Positions 7,603-15,242 of a stretch of DNA of 15,864 nt are shown in pieces (within the stretch, counting starts at the first letter, position 1; every line of letters begins with the position of its first letter). A program made the translations under genes and the position numbers. A model generated the notes under the pieces. The model saw nothing but the letters and a program-made list of their open reading frames with translations, ran no database searches and was not told the origin of the DNA. Location: NCBI GenBank assembly GCA_001873165.1, contig MNYO01000083.1, positions 1 through 15,864 of the forward strand, written 5' to 3'. The stretch comes from Candidatus Gracilibacteria bacterium CG2_30_37_12. Its GTDB lineage: Bacteria > Patescibacteriota > Gracilibacteria > BD1-5 > UBA2023.

Positions 7603-7770
7603 TTAGTAAAAATACTTAAATACAAGTATATGAAATTTTCAGTATATTGCAAATAACATATATGAAATTTTCAATAATAATATCCAAAACCCTAGCACAA
7701 ATCCAAATATAAAAGCGACCACTTTGTAAAAATCTAGGGAAAGAGCTTTTGTATGATACATTCTTGTCAT
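7603..7770 (-). CDS. Possible small one-helix membrane protein
   Basis: 55 residues from an ATG at 7770 to TAA at 7605-7603, with one TGA as glycine. The sequence begins MTRMYHTKALSLDFYKVVAF and has a continuous hydrophobic segment (about 14-42: KVVAFIFGFVLGFWILLLKI and beyond) with a charged N-terminus, which is a credible single membrane span. The frame stays open upstream to an ATG at 7824, just past the terminator at 7832-7865. Against it: AT-rich DNA easily gives hydrophobic ORFs, there is no Shine-Dalgarno or convincing promoter, and the 3' end overlaps the ATPase promoter. I list it as a candidate only. Confidence 0.3.
7625..7652 (-). promoter_or_regulatory. Promoter of the DUF4143 ATPase (TTGCAA-16-TATACT)
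   Basis: On the minus strand TTGCAA (7652-7647), a 16-bp spacer ending in TTTCA and TATACT (7630-7625). Transcription would start near 7618, about 29 bases before the ATG at 7589. Two copies of a 15-bp direct repeat flank it. Confidence 0.6.
7627..7673. repeat. 15-bp direct repeat flanking the ATPase promoter
   Basis: tatatgaaattttca occurs at 7627-7641 and again at 7659-7673, 32 bp apart start to start. The first copy overlaps the -10 box and spacer and the second lies just upstream of the -35 box. The spacing is about three helical turns, so both could face one side of the DNA as operator sites. This is inference. Confidence 0.5.
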
Positions 7771-7831
7771 GTAATCTTCGCATAATCTTCATTTGTGGTA
7801 AGCCAGAGGATAGAAAACAAACATTTGAAAG

Positions 7832-7865
7832 AAAAATACCACACTCCGAAAAGTGCGGTATTTTT
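7832..7865 (-). terminator. Terminator of the two-helix membrane protein gene
   Basis: aaaaataccacact (7832-7845) pairs with agtgcggtattttt (7852-7865) with one A-C mismatch, around a six-base loop. Read leftward it starts 8 bases after the TAA at 7873 and is followed by a T-rich run. The A and T tracts also allow activity on the other strand. Confidence 0.8.
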
Positions 7866-7872
7866 AGAGGGG

Positions 7873-8166
7873 TTAGGAATTCACCCACAGAAACTTCGGC
7901 GGATCATATCGCAAAAGATTTTTGATGAACAAACATAATACGAGAACAAAAGTAATTGGAACACCAATAGTTCCAAAGACTGTTGCGACCGTGTCGCCCT
8001 GCCAAAATGACAGTCTCGTAATAAACATCCAGTGAAACCAATTGAGCTCAGAAAATATTACCATCAGAAGTACTGGTATGGTCACCAAGAAACCGATGAA
8101 TGTAAACAGCCTGAATCCAAGTACTTCTGTTTTCGTTGCTGCAAGAGCAAAATTAATCCGTTTCAT
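7873..8166 (-). CDS. Small two-helix membrane protein, function unknown
   Basis: 97 residues from the ATG at 8166 (MKRINFALAATKTEV). Two hydrophobic segments are visible: about 18-38 (GFRLFTFIGFLVTIPVLLMV) and about 63-82 (FGTIGVPITFVLVLCLFIKN), joined by an aromatic loop (ELNWFHWMFITRLSFWQGD). The C-terminus (LLRYDPPKFLWVNS) is polar. I recognise no family and see no catalytic motif. AGGA lies 6 bases before the ATG, one of few Shine-Dalgarno-like sequences in the window, and supports this start over an in-frame GTG at 8193. The gene has its own promoter (8272-8300), a leader of about 100 bases with a hairpin, and a strong terminator, so it appears to be a single-gene unit. Confidence 0.65.
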   Translation of the reverse strand: MKRINFALAATKTEVLGFRLFTFIGFLVTIPVLLMVIFSELNWFHWMFITRLSFWQGDTVATVFGTIGVPITFVLVLCLFIKNLLRYDPPKFLWVNS

Positions 8167-8187
8167 GATTTTTCCTATACCCCATCC

Positions 8188-8228
8188 AGTCACTTGGATA
8201 GGGAAAATTCAACAATATGGAAGTGACT
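8188..8228 (-). promoter_or_regulatory. Leader hairpin before the two-helix membrane protein
   Basis: agtcactt (8188-8195) and aagtgact (8221-8228) are perfectly complementary and lie in the long leader between the promoter at 8272-8300 and the ATG at 8166. The hairpin ends 21 bases before the start codon. It may influence translation or mRNA stability. No known riboswitch class is recognised. Confidence 0.35.
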
Positions 8229-8271
8229 CCAGATAGGTAATTCCCCGTTCCTAAAGAAACTGGGTAAAATT

Positions 8272-8300
8272 ACTATAACAGAAAAGGTGATTTTTTGCAA
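8272..8300 (-). promoter_or_regulatory. Promoter of the two-helix membrane protein gene (TTGCAA-17-TATAGT)
   Basis: On the minus strand TTGCAA (8300-8295), a 17-bp spacer and TATAGT (8277-8272). The -35 box is inside the perfect 18-bp palindrome gattttttgcaaaaaatc at 8289-8306, which could be a binding site. Confidence 0.5.
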
Positions 8301-8306
8301 AAAATC
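8289..8306. repeat. Perfect 18-bp palindrome
   Basis: gattttttgcaaaaaatc is fully self-complementary and centred over the -35 box of the minus-strand promoter at 8272-8300. A related core, attttttgcaaaaatt, occurs at 8964-8979 over the -35 region of the 9036 gene. Confidence 0.6.
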
Positions 8307-8387
8307 TCTTAATCATCTCAATATATTCTTTTTTGATATTCATCATAAGATTCAAGACCAAACAATAACAAGAAGTTTATAAGTTTT

Positions 8388-8630
8388 TTACTTCATTATG
8401 GACACACTTTCTGTATAAAGAGATTCCGGATCTATATCCGCACCATTAGCCCATTCTATGGTATCAAAACTTTTTTTTACCGTGGCAAACATTTCTTGAT
8501 TTTTAAGCTCTCGAAATAGTCCCATATCGATATATGGATTCATATCAAAAGATCGATATTCCCCATTGGAGAATAATATATTGAGGGTATATTTTTGTGT
8601 CGGGGTAACTTCCACAATAGAGGGTATCAT
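8388..8630 (-). CDS. DUF2442 family protein
   Basis: 80 residues from the ATG at 8630 (MIPSIVEVTPTQKYTL). The pattern fits DUF2442: 'V.P...Y.L...F.NGE.R.FD..PY...G.F..L....F..V...F.TIEW.NGADI.P..LY..S', here seen as FSNGEYRSFDMNPYIDMG and TIEWANGADIDPESLYTESV. The family is small, single-domain and frequently encoded next to DUF4160 proteins; the pair has been proposed as a toxin-antitoxin-like module, but I know no firm biochemical role. The start codon is one base after the TAA of the DUF4160 gene, so the two are translationally linked. Upstream in-frame codons overlap that gene and are not needed. Downstream lie about 190 bases without a gene. Confidence 0.88.
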   Translation of the reverse strand: MIPSIVEVTPTQKYTLNILFSNGEYRSFDMNPYIDMGLFRELKNQEMFATVKKSFDTIEWANGADIDPESLYTESVSIMK

Positions 8631-8631
8631 A

Positions 8632-8898
8632 TTATTGTAGTGGATTAATAGTAAAGGGCTTTTCTCATTCTTGGCAGAGTTTCCAATCTGCGAGGAGTTC
8701 ATCTTTATGTATTTCCATCCATGCCCCAACAAGCTTTATCTGTCTGTTTGGTATTTTTCCACTTAACAGAGATCCATTTTCTAAATTAAACATTGCGGTA
8801 TCATCCTGATAATAGACGTGAATATGTGGTGGATTATGTTCTTTTGGCCCAAAATACATACGGACGATGATCCCAAAGAACATAGAAATAGTAGGCAT
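8632..8898 (-). CDS. DUF4160 family protein
   Basis: 88 residues. It begins MPTISMFFGIIVRMYFGPKE and continues HNPPHIHVYYQDD, the DUF4160 hallmark ('MPTIS.F.GI.I.MY...HNPPHFHV.Y'), then GKIPNRQIKLVGAWMEIHKD and ELLADWKL. TGA at 8667-8665 reads as Gly78; translation continues GEKPFTINPLQ to TAA at 8634-8632. With a standard stop there would be a 34-base gap, whereas with TGA = Gly the next ATG follows after one base, supporting the recoding. It forms a two-gene operon with the DUF2442 gene. The histidine-rich HNPPHIHV motif could bind metal; that is inference. The inverted repeat at 8918-8936 lies 20 bases upstream and may be its operator. Confidence 0.92.
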
Positions 8899-8917
8899 GG
8901 AAAATATTTTTATATTA

Positions 8918-8936
8918 AACTTCTAGAATAGAAGTT
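8918..8936. promoter_or_regulatory. Operator-like inverted repeat upstream of the DUF4160/DUF2442 pair
   Basis: aacttcta (8918-8925), gaa, tagaagtt (8929-8936): a perfect 8+3+8 inverted repeat ending 20 bases from the DUF4160 start codon, in the expected promoter region. Position and symmetry fit autoregulation by a dimeric protein. No clear -35/-10 pair could be fixed around it. Confidence 0.5.
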
Positions 8937-8968
8937 ATTATATCCAAAACCCAAAAAATACCAATTTT

Positions 8969-8995
8969 TTGCAAAAATTCTAAAAGTATGATAAT
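8969..8995 (+). promoter_or_regulatory. Probable promoter of the 9036 gene (TTGCAA-15-GATAAT)
   Basis: TTGCAA (8969-8974) and GATAAT (8990-8995) with a 15-bp spacer; a one-base shift gives ATAATT with 16 bp. Transcription would begin near 9002, about 34 bases before the ATG at 9036. Weaker than the other promoters. Confidence 0.4.
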
Positions 8996-9035
8996 TTAGA
9001 GGAGTTAACTATTTTAACTTTTTATAAAAACATAT

Positions 9036-10569
9036 ATGGAATCAGGAAATCATCAGAATATAGACACTCCAAAACATAGGGGGGGGTAGCGAGGTTGTAA
9101 AATCTCAGATAGAATCACAAGTCAATGCGATTCGAAAATATACCATACTTGCAAATGGCATAGAAGAGCAGATTGCTACTCTGAATGAATCCCGTAAAGA
9201 GAATACTGGGGTAGTCGGAGGTATGGGTGATTGGATTGGAGAAAAAACCGGATCTTATGAAACAGGAAAAGCAATCTATGAGAGCCAAATGAAGCAAATT
9301 CAAGAACGAGCAAAATCACTTCATTCTCAGCTTCTCGCTGATTTTCAATGAAAAACTCTTTCTCCAACAGAACAAGCAAGCACCGAAGCTCTTATTCAAA
9401 AACTTGAGAAAGTAACTGGAACAAAACTGGATCATATTAGTTGGGCGGATGCGGTACTCACGAGTACTCATATTGCCAATGCTCCTATGAGATATACTAT
9501 TCGTGCAACCGCAGGTGCTGCTGAAGGTGCCTATGAAGGAGTTGCTGGAATTATGGAAATCACTGGAAAAGCAATCGGAATACTTACTGCATATACTCTT
9601 GAACCTCAAGCACGAAACATTATCGAGAACGATATCTCAGAAATACTCTCACAACTCACGCTCGAAAATGCAAAAAAACTTCTTACTGCACTTCCAAAGG
9701 CACTGGAAGAGTTTCAGAAACTTCCAGCAGACAAACAGATCGAAGGAGCGATGAAGTTTATCGGGATGATGCTCGTTCCACTCGGAATCGGAGCGAAAGG
9801 AATAAAAGCAGGAAAAGCGGTCGCTGAAACAGGATTGGCAACTGCAAAAGCAGGAAAAGAAACTGCTTCAAAAGCGGCTCGGATTGTCGCGAGACAAGCA
9901 GTGAGAAAATGAGGTCCTTCACCAAGAGCTTTGAAATTTGCAGGAAAAGCAGGTATGGTTGCCACTGCAAAATTTGGTATCGGAAGGGCAGAGGTTGCTG
10001 TAGCGCGAACCGCTATTGCTGGAGGAACAGCAGTTCAGTATGTGGGAGAGATGGGAGGAGGAAAAGGGAAAGAAGTAATAGGGAAAGAAGTAATAGTTAT
10101 TCATCCAGAAATAGCTGAGAGTATAAAATCATTCCTTCAGAAACTAGTAGAAAGTTCCAATGAACATACCGCAGTCGAAGGAGTATTTAATGGAAGAAAG
10201 TTTACTATTCAAGCGGGAGAAAAAGTAACAGCAGATGATTTATTACAGAAATGGCGTACAGGTATTACAAAAGCAGAAGAAGCTCATGCTCAATTTATGA
10301 AATCGCCAGAACGACAAAGACAGATAACCCTCAAAAGAGAAGCTCAAACATTGGCTACAGAACAAGTAATGACTGCAATGAATAAAATTGATTATAAAGA
10401 TACCAAGACTATACTCATTTTCTTGGAGGATTTGATTGAAAAATCTAGCAAGATAAACGATGAAGAAATGAGGATTCAAGCAGGTGGACAACTTATTCAG
10501 GGTGCCGATGGTGGAGTATATTGAATCGAAGAAAAAGCTTTGCATGATACTTATAAAAAAGTACAGTAA
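9036..10569 (+). CDS. Large Gly/Ala-rich unknown protein, out of frame at a poly-G tract
   Basis: From ATG 9036 the frame reads MESGNHQNIDTPKHRGG and hits TAG at 9087. With one G fewer in the run at 9079-9086 it continues SEVVKSQIESQVNAIRKYTI and stays open for 510 residues to TAA at 10567. Three TGA codons (9349, 9910, 10522) read as glycine. The body starts at about 9094 in the second frame, with no ATG there before 9487. The N-terminal 120 residues are helical and charged. A long Gly/Ala-rich amphipathic centre follows (ATAGAAEGAYEGVAGIMEIT; GIGAKGIKAGKAVAETGLAT; FGIGRAEVAVARTAIAGG), then a polar C-terminal region with EHTAVEGVFNGRKFTIQAG. The centre resembles alanine-glycine segments of secreted toxins or membrane-active proteins, but I recognise no domain and see no signal peptide. 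Phase-variable gene, recent mutation or sequencing error are all possible. Confidence 0.6.
9079..9086 (+). repeat. Run of eight G at the frameshift point of the 9036 gene
   Basis: Eight consecutive G, the longest G run in this AT-rich window, lie at codon 15 of the gene. Seven G would restore one frame from the ATG through to 10569. Such tracts are typical slippage sites for phase variation and also typical homopolymer sequencing errors. Confidence 0.9.
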
Positions 10570-10618
10570 AAGTGAAATAGAAAAGAATACAAAAATTTAT
10601 TTCATTAAAAAATCACAT

Positions 10619-10984
10619 ATGATAGAACTATCAGAAGCAACTCCTCAACTAAGACCCGGAGAATTTTATGTACAAAGAGAATCTCTCAAGGTAGATACGT
10701 CATCCTTACCTACCGATACGATATATACACTTCGCCCTATCTCTTCGGAACCTGGATATTTTTATCTATTAGCAAATGGTTCTTACTCTCACAAACTACG
10801 ATATACCTCGATTTTTACTATGAAAGACTGAGTAGAGCATACAGAAGAATTTTATGTTGAAGATTGCAGTGGAGAGATTACGGCTGGTGTGAGTGCTGGG
10901 GTAAATTGAATAATGATTAAAAGTGGTCCTCATTCTTTTGTAGATACTTTCTCTAGCAAATGAATGACTCATGTTCATTCTTAA
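10619..10984 (+). CDS. Unknown protein, probable partner of the 9036 gene
   Basis: 121 residues from ATG 10619 (MIELSEATPQLRPGEFYVQR) to TAA at 10982, with TGA at 10829, 10907 and 10961 as glycine (residues 71, 97 and 115). It is rich in Ser, Thr, Tyr and Gly and looks like a small beta-rich domain: LPTDTIYTLRPISSEPGYFY, LLANGSYSHKLRYTSIF, EDCSGEITAGVSAGVNGIMI. No signal peptide, membrane helix or known motif is visible. The frame is open upstream to an ATG at 10544, which would overlap the previous gene by 26 bases; the A-rich 10570-10618 stretch looks non-coding, so I prefer 10619. It follows the 9036 gene by 49 bases without a terminator and ends at the strong hairpin at 11011, so the two probably share a transcript. 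Confidence 0.6.
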
Positions 10985-11010
10985 AAAAACTACAAAATAT
11001 CCGAATACTT

Positions 11011-11044
11011 AAAAAAATAATCTGCCGTGGCAGATTATTTTTTT
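11011..11044. terminator. Bidirectional terminator, 15-bp perfect stem
   Basis: aaaaaaataatctgc (11011-11025) and gcagattattttttt (11030-11044) form a perfect stem with loop cgtg. It serves the rightward gene ending at 10984 and the leftward glycosyltransferase gene, whose TAA (11037-11035) is inside the stem. Confidence 0.9.
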
Positions 11045-11784
11045 ATCAAAAACCTCACCAATTGTAAACTTACAAGCGTTTTCTTTAGATTCTTTTTCGG
11101 GTTAGAAAGTGCCCGATAGAGCCATTCTATTTTCAATTTTCGCATCCATCCTGGGGCACGCTTCTCGGTTCCTGACCAGAAATCTAGGAGTCCACCAACC
11201 GTGAAGACGAGACACTCCATTTCTTCAAGTTTCTTCCTATTTTTCTCCACCCAGAGCTCTTGAAGGGGACTTCCACGTCCGACCAAAAATATTCGGATAA
11301 TCCCCTTTTCTTTTGAAGACATTTTGCTCCAATCAAATTCTTGGAAACCATGTTGTGCTGAAATAACAGGAAAGTTAAAACTTTCTTTGATGTATTCAAC
11401 AGTTTTCCCGATCACTTCAGGAGATGCTCCATAGAGAAATATCTCCACTTTTTTATCTTTTGGAATACTGGAGAGAAAAAAAGGAAGGAAATCAGTACCA
11501 TTCAGGTTCGGAAGTTCTTTTCCGAAATGTTTTTTATAGAGAAGTTTGAGTGCTATCCCATCAGGGAGGAGAAAATCTCACTTAAGAAGTGCTTGAATGA
11601 AATCCTCTTTTTTTGGAGAAATACGATCTTCTGTATCGAGTATATTCAGGATAATATTTGCAAAATAGAGGAAATGGATAATACAATTCCCTTGTTCCTC
11701 ATAGGTTTTTAGGATATCTTTTGTGGTATTTTCAGGATCCAAAAGAGTCAGTTTGGAAAGGATTTCTATGAGATGGGTATTCAT
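11035..11784 (-). CDS. WecG/TagA/CpsF family glycosyltransferase
   Basis: 249 residues with TGA at 11580-11578 as Gly69. The motifs are in family order: LLPDGIALKLL (about 72-82), NGTDFLP (95-101; Thr97 and Asp98, the Asp being the proposed catalytic base), VEIFLYGASPEVIGKTVEYI (from 113), FLVGRGSPLQELWVEKNR (166-183), VFTVGGLLDFWSGTEKRAPG (193-212) and KIEWLYRAL (218-226). Family members (GT26) transfer N-acetylmannosamine or a related sugar onto a polyprenyl-linked intermediate at the inner membrane face for teichoic acid, capsule or enterobacterial common antigen. The donor here is unknown, and no other glycan genes are next to it. The standard code would split the gene in two. It has its own promoter (11816-11842) and is divergent from the ATPase gene at 11915. 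Confidence 0.93.
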
Positions 11785-11815
11785 TTTCTCTGGTTATTTT
11801 TAGAAACTTTTCTTT

Positions 11816-11842
11816 AGTATAAGATAAAACACAAAAAATCAA
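11816..11842 (-). promoter_or_regulatory. Promoter of the WecG-type gene (TTGATT-15-TATACT)
   Basis: On the minus strand TTGATT (11842-11837), 15 bp, TATACT (11821-11816), about 32 bases upstream of the ATG at 11784. It is divergent from the promoter at 11853, only 10 bases away between -35 boxes. Confidence 0.55.
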
Positions 11843-11852
11843 CTACTTCTTT

Positions 11853-11880
11853 TTGAATTTTTCCACCTTTCTGGTACAAT
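11853..11880 (+). promoter_or_regulatory. Promoter of the coupling-protein ATPase operon (TTGAAT-16-TACAAT)
   Basis: TTGAAT (11853-11858), a 16-bp spacer and TACAAT (11875-11880). Transcription would start near 11888 and leave a leader of about 27 bases before the ATG at 11915. Confidence 0.7.
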
Positions 11881-11914
11881 AAAGGAAATTTTTACCCTGG
11901 GCCCATTTATTCCA

Positions 11915-14311
11915 ATGACTCTAAGCGAATTTATTCTCATTCTCATTATTATTATCCTCTCCACCGTGTTTCTCTACACGAAAAGACGGATAGACTTTCG
12001 TCGTTCTATAGATATGGTATTTCTCCGTATATTGATCCCAAAGAAAGAGAGTGAACAGGATGATCGTAAAGAAACATCGCGTGATTTCAAAGAAGCAATC
12101 AGTTTAATGGAGCAACTCCTCGCTTCTCTTAAATCCCTTTATTCTGGAGGACTGAAATCTAAATTTTTCGGACAAGATTACATTTCTCTGGAATATATCG
12201 CATACAAACAAGAGATATATTTCTATGTGGTCGTTCCTAAAAAAGCAAAGAATTTGATCGAAAAACAAATCAGTGCATTTTACAGTGATGCGGTTATTGA
12301 TGAGACAGAAGAAATCGATATTTTTAAAGATAAAAAAATAGTAAAATGAGTAGAACTTATTCTTTCGAAATCTTTTCATTATCCCATAAAAAGCTATCAA
12401 AAACTCGAAAGTGATCCGATGAATACGATTCTCTCAACACTCGGGAAACTCGGAGAAACAGAGGCAGCTTCTATTCAAATTCTCCTCTCTCCTGTATCGG
12501 ATGCTTGGCAAAAATCTGTTAAAAAAACAGAGAAACACAAAGAGAAAAAAATCTCTCTCAATCCACTTTCTTGGATTATAGGCTTTTTCAATCTTCTCCT
12601 TTCCAGTCCAGAGGAGGGAAAAAAAGACGATTCTCACGAGAGTGAAGATGAAGATGGGGTTATAAAAGAGAAACGTAAAAAAACAGGATATGAGGTCGTT
12701 ATTCGTATTATTACCACAGGAGATGACCCTTACATGGTAGAAAGCGAAATCAAGAACATCACGTCTTCATTTTCTCAGTACAGTATTGCTCAGGGAAATA
12801 GTTTTAAAACCGAGAAAAAAACTAATCTCGATGGATTTATGCGAGAATATATCTTCCGACATTTTCCTTTCTCATTTCATAAAAAATCCGTACTCAATAT
12901 CGAGGAAATAGCCTCCATATTCCATTTCCCTCACTCCAAGTATAATAAGACTCCTGAGATTCGTTGGCAGAATTTCAAAATTGTGAAAGCACCAGTGAAT
13001 CTCCCCAGTGAGGGAATACTTCTCGGGTACAATACATACAAGGGCGTGACAAAAGAAGTTCGTGTAACAAATGAGGATCGATTTCGTCACTTCTATATCA
13101 TCGGACAAACGGGTACGGGTAAATCTACAGAACTTCAAGTAATGGCACGACAGGATTTCAAACTCGGAAATGGTGCATGTATTATGGATCCCCATGGAGA
13201 ATTAGCACTCGATCTCCTTCCCTTTGTTCCGAGAGAACGAGCAGATGATGTTATCTACTTTGATCCGGCTGATATGTCTCGTCCGATGGGAATCAATATC
13301 CTCGAAGCGACAACCGATGATGAGAAGCAGATGGTGACACAGGATGCAATGAATATCATGATCAAGCTCTTCGGTGCCGAGATTTTCGGACCTCGAATAC
13401 AGGATTATTTCCGAAATGGATGTCTCACCCTCATGGATTACCCGGGATGATGTGCCCTCACAGATATCATGCGGCTCTTTACGGACGAAGACTTTCAAAA
13501 GGAACGTCGTCGCACCCTCAAGAACCCGATTGTAAAGGCTTGGTGGGATTTTACCTTCGCCAAGATGGGAGAACGAGAAAAAGGGGAGATTATTCCATAT
13601 TTTGCTGCGAAATTCGGAGGATTTATCACGAATACGATGATGCGAAATATCATCGGGCAAACGAAGAGTTCCTTCGATGTGTTCGACATTATGCAACAGA
13701 AGAAACTCCTTTTTATTAACCTTTCCAAGGGAACGCTCGGGGATATCAATTCAACCCTTCTCGGGCTCATTATGGTTTCCAAAATTCAGATGGCAGCTAT
13801 GCGTCGACAGAATGTCGCCAAAGAAGATCGAAGCGATTTCTTCCTCTATATCGATGAATTCCAAAACTATGTTACCGACTCGATTGAATCTATCCTCTCT
13901 GAAGCTCGTAAATATCGCCTCGGGCTTATCATCGCTCATCAGTACCTCGGACAGCTTCAGAAATCTGATGCTCTTACAAAATCAAATCTGAATCTGAAGG
14001 ATGCCATCTTCGGTAACGTTGCGAACAAGATCTGTTACCGAATCGGACCCGAGGATGCGGAGTTTATCTCCAAGGATTTCGCTCCCATATTCAGTAATCA
14101 AGACCTCGTGAATATCGACAACCGTAAGGCAGTTATGCGTCTCTGTATCGATGGTCAGGCAAGTTCAGCATTTAGTCTCATTCCTGCAAATCCCAATCTC
14201 GAAAAGGGTGACCCGATGCTCGCTAGAGCCTATAAAGAACTCTCTCGTCTCAAATACGGACGAGATCGGGAGTTTATCGAAAAAGAAATAATTTTTAGAA
14301 TCGGTGCTTAA
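11915..14311 (+). CDS. Membrane-anchored type IV coupling-protein-like (VirD4/TraG/HerA type) ATPase
   Basis: 798 residues with TGA at 12347-12349 (Gly145) and 13448-13450 (Gly512). An N-terminal membrane helix (about 4-22: SEFILILIIIILSTVFLYTK) is followed by a region without recognised motifs (about 40-370) that includes a highly charged linker near 235-255. The RecA-like motor has Walker A GQTGTGKST (397-405), then CIMDPHGELALDLLPF, and Walker B FFLYIDEFQNY (D647-E648), then RYRLGLIIAHQYLGQL-type sequence (residues about 668-683). PGGCALTDIMRLF, with Gly512 recoded, fits the family. These proteins are hexameric DNA or protein pumps of conjugation, type IV secretion or chromosome/DNA processing, and related ones are frequent in Candidate Phyla Radiation genomes. 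No relaxase or other secretion genes are in the window, so the substrate is open. The exported protein gene follows after 19 bases. Confidence 0.9.
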
Positions 14312-14330
14312 TATTTTCCTCCACTTTCCT

Positions 14331-15242
14331 ATGAAAATAATTCTTTCACTCCTACTTTTTATTCTTTCTTTTGGGAGGATTTTTGCTGCCGACGGACTTC
14401 CTAATCTCATAGATTATAATGGATACAAAAATAATGTGACGAATTTTTGTGCAAGCCCTACACAACCTTGGGCAAAATGGAAAGATAATAGTTTCATAGA
14501 ATCAGAACAAGTGCTTTATGCAGATATCAATCATAAAGATGATGGAGATATAGAATATAAAAGATATTTATGAACACTGAATTTGGATTCTTCTCGAATC
14601 AGTACCATATGAATCGCCTCAGGACCAACCTTTCTCGAAAAAGCTTCTTATGTTTACAAGGAAACTATGGGGGTAATTTATACATGTGCTGTTATAAATG
14701 CGAAGATTCGTATCATCGATACACTTCTCACAAAGATTCCATCCACTCAATCCAACCTCAAAGAGAAACTACAGCAACAATCAGGACTCCTCCAGAAAAA
14801 TATCGAGAATGAGCATTGTCGAGAAGTAAAAGATACTTCTGAACTTTCCATGAAGAAATCTCTGCTCGATAATACCACTTATCAATACTGTAACTATCGT
14901 CAATATCTCTTTTATCTCAACAGCGCTTCGAAACAATCATTGGATGTATATTATAGTGGGTCTACCTCTAATAATCGTTCCAGTCCCCTCGATAATACAG
15001 AGGCTGTGGCTCAAAAGATTGCTCAATCAGCCAATAAAATCACCAATGAAATCAGTCATACAAAAGAAATATTCCCCCAAGCTATGGTGGCATTTAATGA
15101 ATTTGAGAAAACCTATGCCTCTCATATTGTATTGGAATTTATCCTCCAAGATTATATCGACTTAAGAGAGTCCCTCAAGAGAGTTATGAATCCTATCGGG
15201 CAAGTTATCTACAAGGCTTCCAATGCTCAAAGTCCAAAATAA
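14331..15242 (+). CDS. Secreted protein of unknown function
   Basis: 303 residues with TGA at 14571 (Gly81) and 14610 (Gly94). The N-terminus MKIILSLLLFILSFGRIFA has the charge, hydrophobic core and A-x-A-like end of a signal peptide, with cleavage likely after Ala19 or Ala20. The mature part contains scattered cysteines (FCASP, YTCAV, EHCRE, YQYCNY) that could form disulfides, a helical middle (about 125-165: RIIDTLLTKIPSTQSNLKEK) and a mostly helical C-terminus (from about 220: VAQKIAQSANKITNEISHTK). I recognise no family. It lies 19 bases after the coupling-protein-like ATPase with no promoter between, so a shared role in an envelope secretion or DNA-transfer process is plausible but unproven. 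The ATG at 14331 has no Shine-Dalgarno; a TTG at 14304 is less likely, as it would overlap the ATPase. Confidence 0.75.

Noticed and set aside
4718..13450. Split genes (rlmN, WecG, coupling ATPase and others) as pseudogenes with nonsense mutations
   Set aside because: The only interrupting codon is always TGA, the frame never changes there, and the sequence on both sides is well conserved. Recoding explains all sites at once.
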